A stretch of DNA of 64,000 bases, from assembly GCF_014192915.1 (NCBI RefSeq), contig NZ_JACHYN010000004.1:416249-480248 (forward strand), read 5' to 3'. The position numbers were made by a program, and so were the translations under genes. The notes beneath the pieces were generated by a model. That model saw only the letters and a list, made by a program, of their open reading frames with translations, searched no databases and had not been told where the DNA came from. Source of the DNA: Azospirillum sp. OGB3. Lineage in GTDB: Bacteria > Pseudomonadota > Alphaproteobacteria > Azospirillales > Azospirillaceae. Shown piece by piece: positions 12,101-19,741 of the stretch (position 1 is the first letter of the stretch; every line of letters starts with the position of its first letter).

Positions 12101-12777
12101 ACCCGGTCGCCCGGCCCGACGCCCTGCGCCTCGGTGTGGCCGAGCGCCAGATTCACGCAGGCGTCGTGCTGGATCAGCACGCCCTTCGGCTGGCCGGTGG
12201 AGCCGGAGGTGAAGAGGATGACCGCCAGCCCGTTGACCGGGCCGGGCCGGTTCGGGCGCTCCGCGGACTTGGCGAGGCTGTCCCCGTCCAGGGATTCGGG
12301 GCGCAGGACGGCTTGCGGCCGTTCCGCTTTGCCATTGGTGGACAGGGCATCGGCCAGCGCCTCCGGCGGGGCCAGCCCGTCGAGCGCGATCAGCAGCCGC
12401 ATCCCCGCCTGCCGCGCCATGTTCGCCAACCGCTCCGGGGGCAGGTCGGCGACCATCGGCACATAGACGCCGCCCGCCTTCAGAATGCCGAGGAAGGCCT
12501 GCGGTAGACAGCCCGACCGCTCCGCCAGCACGCCGACCGGCTCCTCCCTGTCCAGCCCGAACGCCAGCAGCGCGTGGGCCAGCGCGTTGGCCGCCGCGTC
12601 CAGCCCGGCGCGGTCGAGGACGCCGCCCTCCGTCACCACCGCCGGGGCGGTGGGCTGCCGGTCCGCTAGGCGTTCGAATCCCTCGTGCAGACGAAGGTCG
12701 GGCCAGAGCCGGACCGGTCCGAAACCGCCGGATAGACGAAGGCGGTCGTTGGGGAGGTGCGGCGTGGTGTCGGGCAT
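178..12777 (-). CDS. Four-module nonribosomal peptide synthetase with terminal thioester reductase
   Basis: A cytoplasmic megasynthase of about 4,200 residues, read as A-T-C-A-T-C-A-T-C-A-T-R. Adenylation P-loops (TSGSTGxPKG type) lie near residues 195, 1240, 2290 and 3350. Phosphopantetheine sites (GGxSL) lie near 570, 1620, 2670 and 3730. Condensation motifs are HHAVVDG near 758 and HHSIGDG near 1805 and 2852. The C-terminal reductase has the NADPH motif GATGYLG near 3838 and a YVRSK catalytic pair near 4000, so the tetrapeptide is predicted to leave as an aldehyde or alcohol, since no thioesterase is present. By-eye specificity codes are A1 ILRLLAMGT, A2 DAWFLGAIL (leucine-like), A3 DVSDVGAIT and A4 DASTMVGAA. 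A1 lacks Asp235 and has THDLGRW for TGDLGRW, so its substrate may not be an ordinary alpha-amino acid. ATG 12777 has GGGGA 5 nt upstream; an in-frame GTG at 12789 is the alternative. No phosphopantetheinyl transferase is visible. Confidence 0.95.
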   Translation of the reverse strand: MPDTTPHLPNDRLRLSGGFGPVRLWPDLRLHEGFERLADRQPTAPAVVTEGGVLDRAGLDAAANALAHALLAFGLDREEPVGVLAERSGCLPQAFLGILKAGGVYVPMVADLPPERLANMARQAGMRLLIALDGLAPPEALADALSTNGKAERPQAVLRPESLDGDSLAKSAERPNRPGPVNGLAVILFTSGSTGQPKGVLIQHDACVNLALGHTEAQGVGPGDRVLLSTSPGFILGFRELCLPLLSGAAYVPASRALIDDPARLLDHMAGLGVTIALFTPSYLRLLRGAVPAGLRMILTAGERPNPDDARHYARHLDYWNMHGATEVCGTICMHKVNPDGNGPLPSGRPFTNNAVHLLDRHGNEVPDGEVGEIHVVGRGVSRGYLNQPELSAENFVETRFGRAYRTHDLGRWNESGDLETLGRADDMVKVSGQSVSLGEIERTLLRHPLVSRAAALQHQGRLAAIVESADPEAAQAEDWRAFLGRSLPAYMVPARVKAVARMPISSAGKTDRRALLALAEEALTAARRTGGTPPRGELEQAIAAVWEEVLDTRPVMRDVPFFAIGGTSLLAIAVGQRLHALGHPVAVPVILASQTVEALARRIADQTGEDTAPPDLSEGPATAGQEDFWVAAKLGLAAAGSHVVRVLSVRGPVPDAERWRTAWAALLERHPALRTAFHADADGRLGWRTVPAADLTPAAGFSVDRCHVPEEARELIAGYAETPFTLTEAPLARAGLMVVESGNETLFWFVLHHAVVDGQSARTVQEDVLALLLGHPLPPAPHGIALAAWDEARHLRSSRAERDRAFWQATLDALPPEAFEELPLDQPRPTTPGGRSAPPLAERLDAATTTALTAIASAQGVGLHGLLLAILAAEARRRGGRADLILGTGVSLRPAGAEDAVGHFVNLVPVALPGAPTALSEQVRVAQDALTEAVGHAGLPANLIQREFRQRHPDALPPARPNLFAVALTANPPRSSGDPASGLSLAPRRLPGARAHPAAGLDLAFSHEPVTDGDGEGLELALLWNPDVHTEATARSWLAGFAAWARWLAADPARLESSPPALLSEEAALLERWEQGEERPRPPRRVHELFEEIAARQPDQPAVVTRGGVQTYGNLNRDADRIAAALLRCCVSRQEAVAVLTGCSQDLPAAVIGVWKAGAAYLPLAHDLPPERMAYMVRDAGVRLLIALDGQPVPSALAEAVPVLIRPENLEGSAAPTVVAGAPDDLAYIIYTSGTTGHPKGVAVRHNGFINAALGTGETVGLRADDRMALAATPGFDASLWELGLALLHGMALVPVPPDLRDDPWALKDVYAELGVTVAFHAPSYLRVSQEKPFRGLRILLTGGEAPNADDARHHAADLAFWNAYGPSEASILVSMGRILPDSGRGGPVPAGRPMPNSRVTLRRPDGTPVPPGLPGEVWLGGVGLARGYLNNADLTARAFVETAEGRFYRTGDLGRWTADGQLVLCGRIDHQVKLHGQRVELAEIEQDLLAHPSAAQAIVLVDAAAEGTKALRAFVRAKDGAALPDEGGWRAFLADRLPTFMVPASVTAVESVPLTPAGKIDRGALLRLAHSDGHAATVERQAPRDGLEHRVAALWSDLLGEKVARNDNFFALGGNSLLAVTIAHRLSQELGVAVPARALFAAPTLAGFARKVAELRDAQAPLAEADESDLATEGEREFWVAEAAGLDTRPFIIPVIRAVAGELPDADRWSDAWTALAERHEALRTTFAEDAEGRLRRCVAMTVDGALEPSTQADRATALAHIRARQGEPFAMAAAPLWRAGLVTLADGGAPLFWMALHHSIGDGRSVGVLLEELTALLAGKGLPPLPARYATLASRERHYLDGPDRAADEAHWRTLLSTLPAESFEDWPLDTPRAAGATPGSHRFELRLDPATAAGLKAVARRYEASLHAVLLTLLAREVRRRTGRGAVTIGTTGDIRETAEDARVVGYGVNMLPLALQSAAGAPFGAELRATQAALAEALQHARLPFARICHGFWTDRPQHRDPARYPLFDIAVTENPQAGPAAGALRFVRPDGEGLAYERTGHSPGQDMVLIHEGLADGGLLLQWHVNAALYAKDTAERWFDALAGWARWLGDDDARAEATPPALLPEEEATLAAWEYGTAAERPALPFHALVERLIDRPGTGQGGRAAVIAAERVLTYRAVEAEANAIAHALREHGAERGTVVGVLTGRSPNLPAALLGVWKAGAVYLPLAADLPADRLAFIAGDAGAALLLALDGVAVPPALSALPLLRPDDLSADFRTAHAHRPQASTGPEDTAYILYTSGSTGRPKGTPVSHGAYVNMVLGTVETFGLTAEDRTLMFASPSFDVSLSDIGVPLAAGAALCAVPYDVLSAPARLLSFLEEQRVTVADLTPTYLRLFDGAELPSLRILVTGGEAPLAADVRAYAGRLRYYNAYGPTENTITSAMGLLGTEDRGFLPVGRPLPNTSVHIRDAAGRPVPPGAVGEIWLGGANLANGYLNRPEQESAAFVGTGHGRLYRSGDLGRWRADGELEVLGRIDDQVKLNGIRIELGEIEQALGAHPDIAQAVALVQGKAGAAQSLWAFVCPIPGKPVPAEESWRGWLAERLPTVMIPAGVIAVESVPVTASGKVDRAALQGLIAGHAPQGERMAPQGRLEEAVARVWAERLGRGPVWRDDNFFALGGHSLLAIAVAHALETELGRPVSARDLFTEPTLRGFAARLATAVPADTLPDADSDRATEGQREFWVAEQAGLDVRGFNIPLTLVVEGAPPADDRWRDAWAALGERHEALRTSFQEDGSGALRRIVHATTSGLEISTTPDRAAALDLIRARQTEPFAMAAPPLWRAGLVRVADGSGALFWLALHHSIGDGLSLGLLANDLAALLRGMPLPGRAPGFGRSAAREESYMAGEAARTDAEHWRRLLAGIDPAAFEEWPHDKPRPPARNAESAKGSHCHRVRLAPDVAEALRALARRNGASLHALMMTLMAREVRRRTSRTAFLMGTAASTRETAEEASVVGYFINMLPVPFSVDRSEPLEQAVKATQSRLAEALRHGRHPFARIHQEFRRSQPQAHHPARYPLFDLAVTENPAMAAPSGDGLRFAAIDTFDGNGIQYELRHSAPAQDLVLVHEGQADGGLVLQLYANAALYERETAQAWTAALAGWARRLADQQRTPDAPLPALLPALLPEEETLLAAWEHGPAMPHPVPCFHHRFAALARSQPDRPALITDDGAVSYAAMNVRANALAHALLAQGLRSGDAVGVLTERSPALPEAVLAIWKAGAAYLPLTRDLPADRLAFIAHDAAIRIVVALDGHPLPDTLAQAGYAVLRPEALTGDFRAAHAHEPEAGERSGPGDPAYIIHTSGSTGVPKGVVLHHGGLLNLGLSMARMMGVQPDERTLLSSSPSFDAWISDSVMTWATGGALVPIRRAEMDDTAGLRAKMERLGVTSATLPPSYLRLFEQAELPTLRILMTVGEPPNAADALHYAARLRYINGYGPTENTAAASVGILSPDSPWMSAGRPLPNTAIHILDEDGEPVPPGAIGHVWLSGMGLAIGYLNRPDLTAAAFVETAKGRRYRTGDLGRWLPNGELLVLGRSDSQVKLRGQRVELGEVEHRLESYPGVQQAVALVDTPPGGTQTLWAFVSLAPDAAEPTQAAWAAHAAAALPTYMVPAAVIRVPAIPVTVAGKVDRKALLQALADHAPSEGTASGAYTPPRNAVEQRVAELWAEQLQRPVPGREAGFFELGGDSLRAIAVVNRLRREFACKINDLYEAPVLADFALRLRPQPDHLHRVIAAVRSHWRDYQATLPAFDAARDRALAEQQQAYEARNAAYAAFDGTERRDYGEALLTGATGYLGAYLLRELLSDPARKVTALVRGGDDGAARARLGRVLAGYFGAAGGAALIADPRLTVRAGDLRRDGLGLAPTVRGALAEGVRAVFHCAANVNHFGHYAEFHADNVEATRRLLDLAAARSGDPADFHLISTLSVTGKAPEDGFKLVTEYDAVPETLDENYYVRSKQEAERLVTAARGDLRNASIHRVGNVVFAAEGGPLQLNLRDNAFFRQLAAFVRLGVVPDDSHVWLCHVDLVARAVALLANAAGLANETHHVENHRRDTLADFVTSAAGMAGAVRAVGFDALLDRLERAIAEPEMDGALAQTLEGFGLYSGRSPQARGRRQELTSERTQGLLGRMGFAWPPVPRAGQADMLRAAADLFTR

Positions 12778-12789
12778 CGAAATCCCCAC

Positions 12790-13143
12790 AATTCCTTCGG
12801 CGTTGCAATGATCCGACGGGAAAATTCGCGGCGAATTTTTACGGAAACGTCATATGCATCCCAAATAGGGATTATTCCGACAAAAATACGTCCAAAGAGG
12901 GGATTGTCAACGGATGATACAACTAAAAGAAATTTTGACGTTTGAGAAAGACGCATTTCGTTTATGGAACGAAATCGAATGCACCCGTATGCGGATATCC
13001 CGTCGCAAGGGATCTCGCGTCCATCGTCGTGGCACGGATGAAGCGCGACGAGTCATCAAAGGTTGCAGTGTTGTCCGGCTGAACGGATTTCGCGCCCGTG
13101 CTGTTGATGGAACGAGCGTTCACATCACCGGTGGAGGGATCGG
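12790..13143. other. AT-rich intergenic region between the NRPS and the DUF3008 gene
   Basis: About 350 bp without a convincing gene, and distinctly AT-richer than its surroundings. It must hold the divergent promoters of the NRPS (minus) and the DUF3008 gene (plus). It contains the 19-bp palindrome at 12821-12839 and a shorter inverted repeat, ATCCC-AAATA-GGGAT, at 12858-12872. Near the DUF3008 start, TGAAC-N17-TGTT at 13080-13105 resembles an EcfG stress promoter with two mismatches to GGAAC-N17-CGTT. The short open frame from 12914 lacks a ribosome binding site and overlaps the next gene. Confidence 0.5.
12821..12839. promoter_or_regulatory. Perfect 19-bp palindrome upstream of the NRPS (candidate operator)
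   Basis: AAAATTCGC and GCGAATTTT are exact reverse complements separated by one G. The site lies 32-50 bp before the NRPS start in an AT-rich island, unlike the surrounding coding DNA. A one-base spacer is too short for an RNA loop, so a dimeric DNA-binding protein is the more likely reader. No regulator gene for it is visible. The function is inferred. Confidence 0.5.
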
Positions 13144-13347
13144 ATGAGCAAGGCGGAGTCGAAGAAGCAGCAGATGGCCGCGGGCGCGGCGCTGGCCGCC
13201 AAGCGCGGGGAGCAGCCGGAATCCGGCCTGCGCGGCGCCTCGAAGGAGATGGCGAAATCGATGAGCGAAAAGGAACTGCAGGAGATGGCATCCGCAAAGC
13301 GGAAGGACTTGCCCACCCGCAGTTCGAAAGACGAAGCGAAGGATTGA
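13144..13347 (+). CDS. DUF3008-family small basic protein
   Basis: A 67-residue, very hydrophilic, Lys/Glu/Ala-rich protein. The segments AAGAALAAKRGE and GASKEMAKSMSEKELQEMA are the hallmark of the DUF3008 family, small proteins common in proteobacteria and of unknown function. It starts at ATG 13144 behind GGAGGGATCGG. It has no cysteine, signal peptide or membrane segment and may be natively unstructured. Family members are often under general-stress control. A degenerate EcfG-like promoter 39 bp upstream would fit, but that link is inference. It stands alone between the divergent NRPS and the convergent DedA gene. Confidence 0.85.
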   Translation: MSKAESKKQQMAAGAALAAKRGEQPESGLRGASKEMAKSMSEKELQEMASAKRKDLPTRSSKDEAKD

Positions 13348-13360
13348 GGTTCGTGGCAAC

Positions 13361-13381
13361 TGACGGGGCTGCCCCCCGTCA
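13361..13381. terminator. Hairpin between convergent DUF3008 and dedA genes
   Basis: TGACGGGG and CCCCGTCA form an 8-bp GC-rich stem around a five-base loop, starting 13 bp after the DUF3008 stop and including the dedA stop codon. The placement between convergent genes suits a bidirectional terminator. There is no clear T-run on either strand, so intrinsic termination would be weak. Confidence 0.45.
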
Positions 13382-13984
13382 GCTCTGCTCCTGCGGGCGG
13401 AAGGTGGCGACACGGTAGGCGTACCAGGCGGCGATGGCGGCGATGACCAGCTTGGCCACCGGGTCCATCCAGCCGGCCACCTTGTCGTACTGGCCCTCCA
13501 GCAGGTAGCCGGCGCCGGCCAGGACCAGCGACCACAGCGCCGTTCCGATGGTCGAATAGACCAGGAAGCGGGTCAGACCCATCCCGGCGATTCCGGCGGG
13601 AACGGAGATCAGCGTCCGCACCGCCGGGATCAGCCGCCCGATCAGCACCGACGCCGCGCTGTGCCGACGGAACCAGCCCGTCGCCTCGTCGACCTGCGCG
13701 GGCGCCACGGTCAGCCAGCGGCCATGGCGGGCGGCCAGCCGCTTCAGCCGCTCACTGCCCAGCCACCGCCCGGCGTAGTACCAGAACAGCGCCCCCGCCA
13801 CCGAACCCGCGGTGCCCGCCAGCACCACCAGCGGCAGGCTGAGGTCGCCGCGGGCCGCGACGAAGCCGGCCAGCGGCATGATGAGTTCCGATGGGATGGG
13901 CGGAAAGACGTTCTCCAGCAGCATCAGAAGCGCGATGCCGGCGTAGCCGCCGCTTTCGACCAAGTCAGTGATCCACTCGAACAC
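13379..13984 (-). CDS. DedA/VTT-family inner-membrane protein
   Basis: About 201 residues with several hydrophobic segments. The early motif ENVFPPIPSELIMPLAGF is characteristic of DedA-family (SNARE-associated/VTT) proteins. These are inner-membrane proteins linked to undecaprenyl- or phospholipid flipping and envelope homeostasis. A later conserved block contains GRLIPAVRTLISVPAG, the arginine and proline signature of the family's second half. I chose the GTG at 13984-13982 because GGAGGA lies four bases upstream and the protein then begins VFEWITDLVESGG, a normal DedA start. The frame stays open far upstream, but that part is antisense to glpD. The gene diverges from the glycerol operon and has no obvious partner. 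Confidence 0.9.
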   Translation of the reverse strand: MFEWITDLVESGGYAGIALLMLLENVFPPIPSELIMPLAGFVAARGDLSLPLVVLAGTAGSVAGALFWYYAGRWLGSERLKRLAARHGRWLTVAPAQVDEATGWFRRHSAASVLIGRLIPAVRTLISVPAGIAGMGLTRFLVYSTIGTALWSLVLAGAGYLLEGQYDKVAGWMDPVAKLVIAAIAAWYAYRVATFRPQEQS

Positions 13985-14077
13985 GCGGTCCTCCGGTTCC
14001 GGTTGCCTGGATAACCCGCCAGCGCTGCCGGAGTTCACCGCCTCTCCCAACGAGGGAGGGGGGAGGGCACCATCGTC

Positions 14078-14108
14078 TTTCGTATCGCTTTCACTTTTTT
14101 CGTATTGC
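14078..14108 (+). promoter_or_regulatory. Two phased direct repeats before glpD (candidate GlpR operator)
   Basis: TTTCGTATCGC at 14078 and TTTCGTATTGC at 14098 are direct repeats exactly 20 bp apart, about two helical turns. They end 87 bp before glpD in an AT-rich stretch, and AAAGCGAAAACAAAAGCG follows at 14136. DeoR-family GlpR repressors commonly bind TTTCG-type half sites. No glpR gene is in the window, so the regulator is inferred. Confidence 0.5.
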
Positions 14109-14194
14109 GGCCCGTCGAACCCTCGGCTACCGTTTAAAGCGAAAACAAAAGCGCAGACCGCAAGGGGCGGGCGCACAGCGGAGAGGAGGGATGG

Positions 14195-15736
14195 ATGGCC
14201 GGGGTCTACGACCTTGCCATCGTCGGCGGCGGCATCAACGGCTGTGGCATCGCGCGCGATGCCGCGGGGCGGGGCTGCTCCGTCTATCTGTGCGAACAGA
14301 AGGATCTGGCGTCGGGCACGTCCTCGGCCTCGACGAAGCTGATCCACGGCGGCCTGCGCTACCTGGAATATTACGAGTTCCGGCTGGTCCGCGAGGCGCT
14401 GCGCGAGCGCGAGGTGCTGTGGCGCATTGCGCCGCACATCATCTGGCCGCTGCGCTTCGTCCTGCCCCATCTGCCCGGCCTGCGGCCCTCCTGGTTCCTG
14501 CGGCTGGGCCTGTTCCTCTATGACCATCTCGGCGGGCGGGAGAAGCTGCCGGGCACGCGCGGGCTCGATCTGGGCAGCGATCCGGCGGGAAAGCCGCTGA
14601 AGCCCGGTTTCGGTCGCGCCTTCGAATATTCGGATTGCTGGGTCGACGACGCGCGTCTGGTGGTGCTGAACGCGCAGGACGCCGCCCGCATGGGTGCTGC
14701 GATCCGCACCCGCACCCGTTTCCTGAGCGCCGTCCGCGAGGACGGGCTGTGGACCGTGACGGTGGAGGACACGCGTAGCGGCCGGCGCAGCAGCATCCGC
14801 GCCCGCGCGCTGGTCAACGCCGCCGGCCCCTGGGTGTCGGAGGTGATGCGGCAGGGCGCGCGGTCGACGGTGGACGCGCGCATCCGTCTGGTCCAGGGCT
14901 CGCACATCGTGGTGCCGAAGCTGTTCGATCACGACCGCTGCTACATCTTCCAGAACGCCGACAAGCGCATCGTCTTCGCCATCCCCTACGAGCGCGACTT
15001 CACCCTGATCGGCACCACCGACAACGACTACCAGGGCGATCCGGCGGATGTCCGCGCGTCGGAGGCGGAGATCGCCTATCTCTGCGCCGCCGCCGGAGAG
15101 TACTTCGCCAAGCCGGTGACGCCCGCCGACGTGGTGTGGACCTACTCCGGCGTCCGCCCGCTCTACGACGACGGCGCCTCGACGGCGCAGGCGGCGACCC
15201 GCGACTATGTGCTGGCGCTCGACGCGCCGGGCGACGGCAAGGCGGCGCTGCTCAACATCTTCGGCGGCAAGATCACCACCTACCGCCGCCTGGCCGACGC
15301 GGCCATCGCCAAGCTCGCGCCTTTCCTGCCGAAGCTCGCACCCGGAGCGTCGGACTGGAGCAGCGCCGGCACCCTGCCGGGCGGCGATTTCCCGGTGGAC
15401 GGCGTTGCGGCACTGGTGGCCGAACTGCGCGGGCGGGCGCCCTTCCTGACGCAGCCCCATCTGGAGCGGCTGGTGCGCACCTACGGCACCCGCGCCCGCC
15501 GGATTCTTGACAGCGCCGCGCGGCCGGAGGATCTGGGCCGCGATTTCGGCGGAACCCTGACCGAGGCCGAGGTCCGCTATCTGATGACGGAGGAATGGGC
15601 GGAGACCGCCGAGGACGTGCTGTGGCGCCGGACCAAGCTGGGGCTGCGGCTGGACGCTGTCCAGGCTCAGGCGCTCGATACCTTCATGACCGAGGAGCGC
15701 AGCCGGAGGGAGAGGGCATCCGACGCTGCCGAATAG
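14195..15736 (+). CDS. glpD: Aerobic glycerol-3-phosphate dehydrogenase
   Basis: This 513-residue FAD enzyme oxidises sn-glycerol-3-phosphate to dihydroxyacetone phosphate and passes electrons to quinone at the inner membrane. The N-terminal dinucleotide-binding motif IVGGGINGCGIARDAAGRG is at residues 8-26. It is followed by the family block SGTSSASTKLIHGGLRYLE. The length matches the family's usual 500-550 residues. ATG 14195 has GGAGGG five bases upstream; an ATG four bases earlier is out of frame. It is the first gene of the glycerol operon, 80 bp before glpS, as in rhizobia. Two 20-bp-spaced repeats upstream suggest repression relieved by glycerol or glycerol-3-phosphate. Confidence 0.96.
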   Translation: MAGVYDLAIVGGGINGCGIARDAAGRGCSVYLCEQKDLASGTSSASTKLIHGGLRYLEYYEFRLVREALREREVLWRIAPHIIWPLRFVLPHLPGLRPSWFLRLGLFLYDHLGGREKLPGTRGLDLGSDPAGKPLKPGFGRAFEYSDCWVDDARLVVLNAQDAARMGAAIRTRTRFLSAVREDGLWTVTVEDTRSGRRSSIRARALVNAAGPWVSEVMRQGARSTVDARIRLVQGSHIVVPKLFDHDRCYIFQNADKRIVFAIPYERDFTLIGTTDNDYQGDPADVRASEAEIAYLCAAAGEYFAKPVTPADVVWTYSGVRPLYDDGASTAQAATRDYVLALDAPGDGKAALLNIFGGKITTYRRLADAAIAKLAPFLPKLAPGASDWSSAGTLPGGDFPVDGVAALVAELRGRAPFLTQPHLERLVRTYGTRARRILDSAARPEDLGRDFGGTLTEAEVRYLMTEEWAETAEDVLWRRTKLGLRLDAVQAQALDTFMTEERSRRERASDAAE

Positions 15737-15816
15737 CGGGCGTGGAAAACAGGCTGGAAACACGGTGACAAGAACCATCTCAATAAAGAAAAAATGAATA
15801 TTGGGGAGGAAGGCCG

Positions 15817-16920
15817 GTGGGCTTGGTTCTGGACAAGGTCAGCAGGCATGTCGGCGGCCACGTTCATCTGGAGAACGTGTCGCTGAGCCTGGAGCGCGGG
15901 TCGCTGAACGTTCTGCTGGGTCCGACCCTGTCGGGCAAGACGTCGCTGATGCGGCTGATGGCCGGCCTGGACGTGCCCAGCGCCGGGCGCGTGCTGGTGG
16001 ACGGGGTGGACGTGACGGGGCGGCATGTCCGCGAACGCTCCGTCGCCATGGTCTACCAGCAGTTCATCAACTACCCCTCCCTGACCGTCTACGAGAACAT
16101 CGCCTCGCCCCTGCGGGTGGCCCGTCGGCCGAAGGACGAGATCGACCGCAAGGTGCGGGAGGCCGCCCGTCTGCTGAAGCTGGAGCCTTACCTGCAGCGC
16201 ACGCCGCAGCAGCTCTCCGGCGGCCAGCAGCAGCGCACCGCCATCGCCCGCGCGCTGGTCAAGGAGGCGCAGCTCGTCCTGCTCGACGAGCCGCTGGCCA
16301 ACCTGGACTACAAGCTGCGCGAGGAGTTGCGGGAGGAACTGCCGAAGATCTTCGCCGCAACCGGTGCCGTCTTCGTCTACGCGACGACGGAGCCGGCGGA
16401 GGCGCTTCTGCTGCGCGGCAACACGGCGACGCTGTGGGAGGGGCGGCTGGCGCAGTTCGGGCGCACCCCGGACGTCTACCGCCGCCCGGCCAACCTGACC
16501 AGCGCGCGGGTCTTCTCCGACCCGCCGCTCAACACCATGCGGGTGCACAAGCGCGGCCTGCAGATCGTGCTGGCGACGGGCGAGCACGGTCCGGCGCGCG
16601 GCGTCCTGGCGGAGCTGCCGGACGACGACTACACCATCGGCTTCCGCGCCGACCACCTGCATCTGACGCGGCCCCACGCCGACGCGATGTCCTTGAGCGG
16701 GGCCGTTGCGGTCAGCGAGATCACCGGTTCGGAGAGCTTCGTCCACATCGACCTGCCGCGCACGGATGGCGGAACCGACCGCTGGGTCGCCGTTACGCGG
16801 GGCGTGCTGGAGGTCGAGCCGGGCGAGCGGATCGAGTGCTTCATCGACCCGCGGCGGCTGTTCGTGTTCGGCCATGACGGGCGGCTGGCCGCGGCCCCGC
16901 CGCTGGTCATGGCGGCGTGA
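15817..16920 (+). CDS. glpS: Glycerol ABC importer, ATPase subunit GlpS
   Basis: A 367-residue ABC ATPase of the sugar-importer (MalK/UgpC-like) type with a C-terminal regulatory domain. It pairs with GlpT to power glycerol uptake. Walker A is GPTLSGKTS near residue 38, the signature LSGGQQQR near 134 and Walker B LVLLDEP near 153. The switch-loop histidine is missing: the segment reads YATTEPAEAL near 189 where related ATPases have YVTHDQTEA. Its signature is therefore good but its own nucleotide site is impaired, the complement of GlpT. GTG 15817 has a strong GGAGGAAGG upstream. It lies 80 bp after glpD and 16 bp before glpT. Confidence 0.93.
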   Translation: MGLVLDKVSRHVGGHVHLENVSLSLERGSLNVLLGPTLSGKTSLMRLMAGLDVPSAGRVLVDGVDVTGRHVRERSVAMVYQQFINYPSLTVYENIASPLRVARRPKDEIDRKVREAARLLKLEPYLQRTPQQLSGGQQQRTAIARALVKEAQLVLLDEPLANLDYKLREELREELPKIFAATGAVFVYATTEPAEALLLRGNTATLWEGRLAQFGRTPDVYRRPANLTSARVFSDPPLNTMRVHKRGLQIVLATGEHGPARGVLAELPDDDYTIGFRADHLHLTRPHADAMSLSGAVAVSEITGSESFVHIDLPRTDGGTDRWVAVTRGVLEVEPGERIECFIDPRRLFVFGHDGRLAAAPPLVMAA

Positions 16921-16936
16921 CGGGAGGGCGGACGGC

Positions 16937-18024
16937 ATGGCGCGCATCGACCTTCAATCCCTCGGCCACAGCTACCTATCCAATCCCAAAGGCGACGACG
17001 ACTACGCGCTGAAGCCGATGACCCATGTGTGGGAGCAGGGCGGGGCCTACGCGCTGCTCGGGCCGTCGGGCTGCGGCAAGACCACGCTGCTGAACATCAT
17101 CTCCGGCCTGCTAACCCCCAGCGAGGGGCGGGTGCTGTTCGACGGCAAGGACGTGACGGGCCTGCCGACCGAGGCGCGCAACATCGCCCAGGTCTTCCAG
17201 TTCCCGGTCGTCTACGACACCATGACGGTCTACGAGAACCTCGCCTTTCCGCTGCGCAACCGCGGCCTGCGCGGGGCGCCGCTCGACGCGCGGGTGCGCG
17301 AGATCGCCGGGCTGCTCGACCTGACGGCGGACCTGAACCGGCGCGGGCGGAACCTGACCGCCGACGCCAAGCAGAAGATCTCGCTGGGGCGCGGGCTGGT
17401 CCGTCCGGACGTGGCGGCCATCCTGTTCGACGAGCCCCTGACCGTCATCGACCCGCATCTGAAATGGGAGCTGCGGTCTAAGCTGAAGGCGCTGCACCGG
17501 GCGCTCGATCTGACGATGATCTACGTGACCCACGACCAGACGGAGGCGCTGACCTTCGCCGACAAGGTGGTGGTGATGCATGACGGGCGCGTCGTCCAGG
17601 TCGGCCGCCCGCAGGAGCTGTTCGAACGGCCCGCCCACGTCTTCGTCGGCCATTTCATCGGATCGCCGGGCATGAACGTCCTGCCGGCGGAGGTGTCGGG
17701 CCGCGCGGCGCGGGTCGGCGGGCACGTCATCGCGCTGCGTCGCGGCTATCCCGCTCTGAACGGCGGCGCAAAGATCGAGATCGGCGTGCGGCCGGAGTTC
17801 GCCACGCTGGCCCCCGCCGGGGCCGGCGGCGTGCCGGTGAGGGTGCGCCGGCTGGACGATCTGGGGCGCACGCGCATCGCGCGGGTGGAACTGTCCGGCC
17901 TGCCGATGGCGGCGACGGTGCCGGAGGATCTGACGCTGGCGGGGGACGAGGCGTCGCTGCTGCTCGACCCTGCCATGGTGCATGTCTACGCGGACGGAAC
18001 GCTCGTGGAAGGGGAGGCGGCGTG

Positions 18025-18025
<1 letters not shown>
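16937..18025 (+). CDS. glpT: Glycerol ABC importer, ATPase subunit GlpT
   Basis: A 362-residue ABC ATPase, partner of GlpS. Walker A GPSGCGKTT near residue 42, Walker B ILFDEP near 161 and the H-loop YVTHDQTEAL near 195 are canonical. The signature is degenerate: LTADAKQKISLGRGLVR near 138 replaces LSGGQQQRVALARALVR. In a GlpS-GlpT dimer, the site made of GlpT Walker motifs and the GlpS signature would be intact, and the other site inactive. ATG 16937 follows GGAGGG, and the frame's upstream extension overlaps glpS and is not coding. Its TGA overlaps the glpP ATG (TGATG). It is unrelated to the E. coli GlpT antiporter despite the name. Confidence 0.93.
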
Positions 18026-18909
<884 letters not shown>

Positions 18910-18924
18910 CAAAGGAAACGGGCC

Positions 18925-19722
<798 letters not shown>

Positions 19723-19741
19723 CGGGAGGGAGGACGCCGCC

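Noticed and set aside
9514..12507. Another antisense open frame of about 1,000 codons over the first NRPS module
   Set aside because: Its composition is typical of GC-driven shadows and it has no recognisable motif or ribosome binding site.
12914..13147. 77-codon open frame in the AT-rich region after the NRPS promoter
   Set aside because: No ribosome binding site, no family resemblance, and it runs into the start of the better supported DUF3008 gene.
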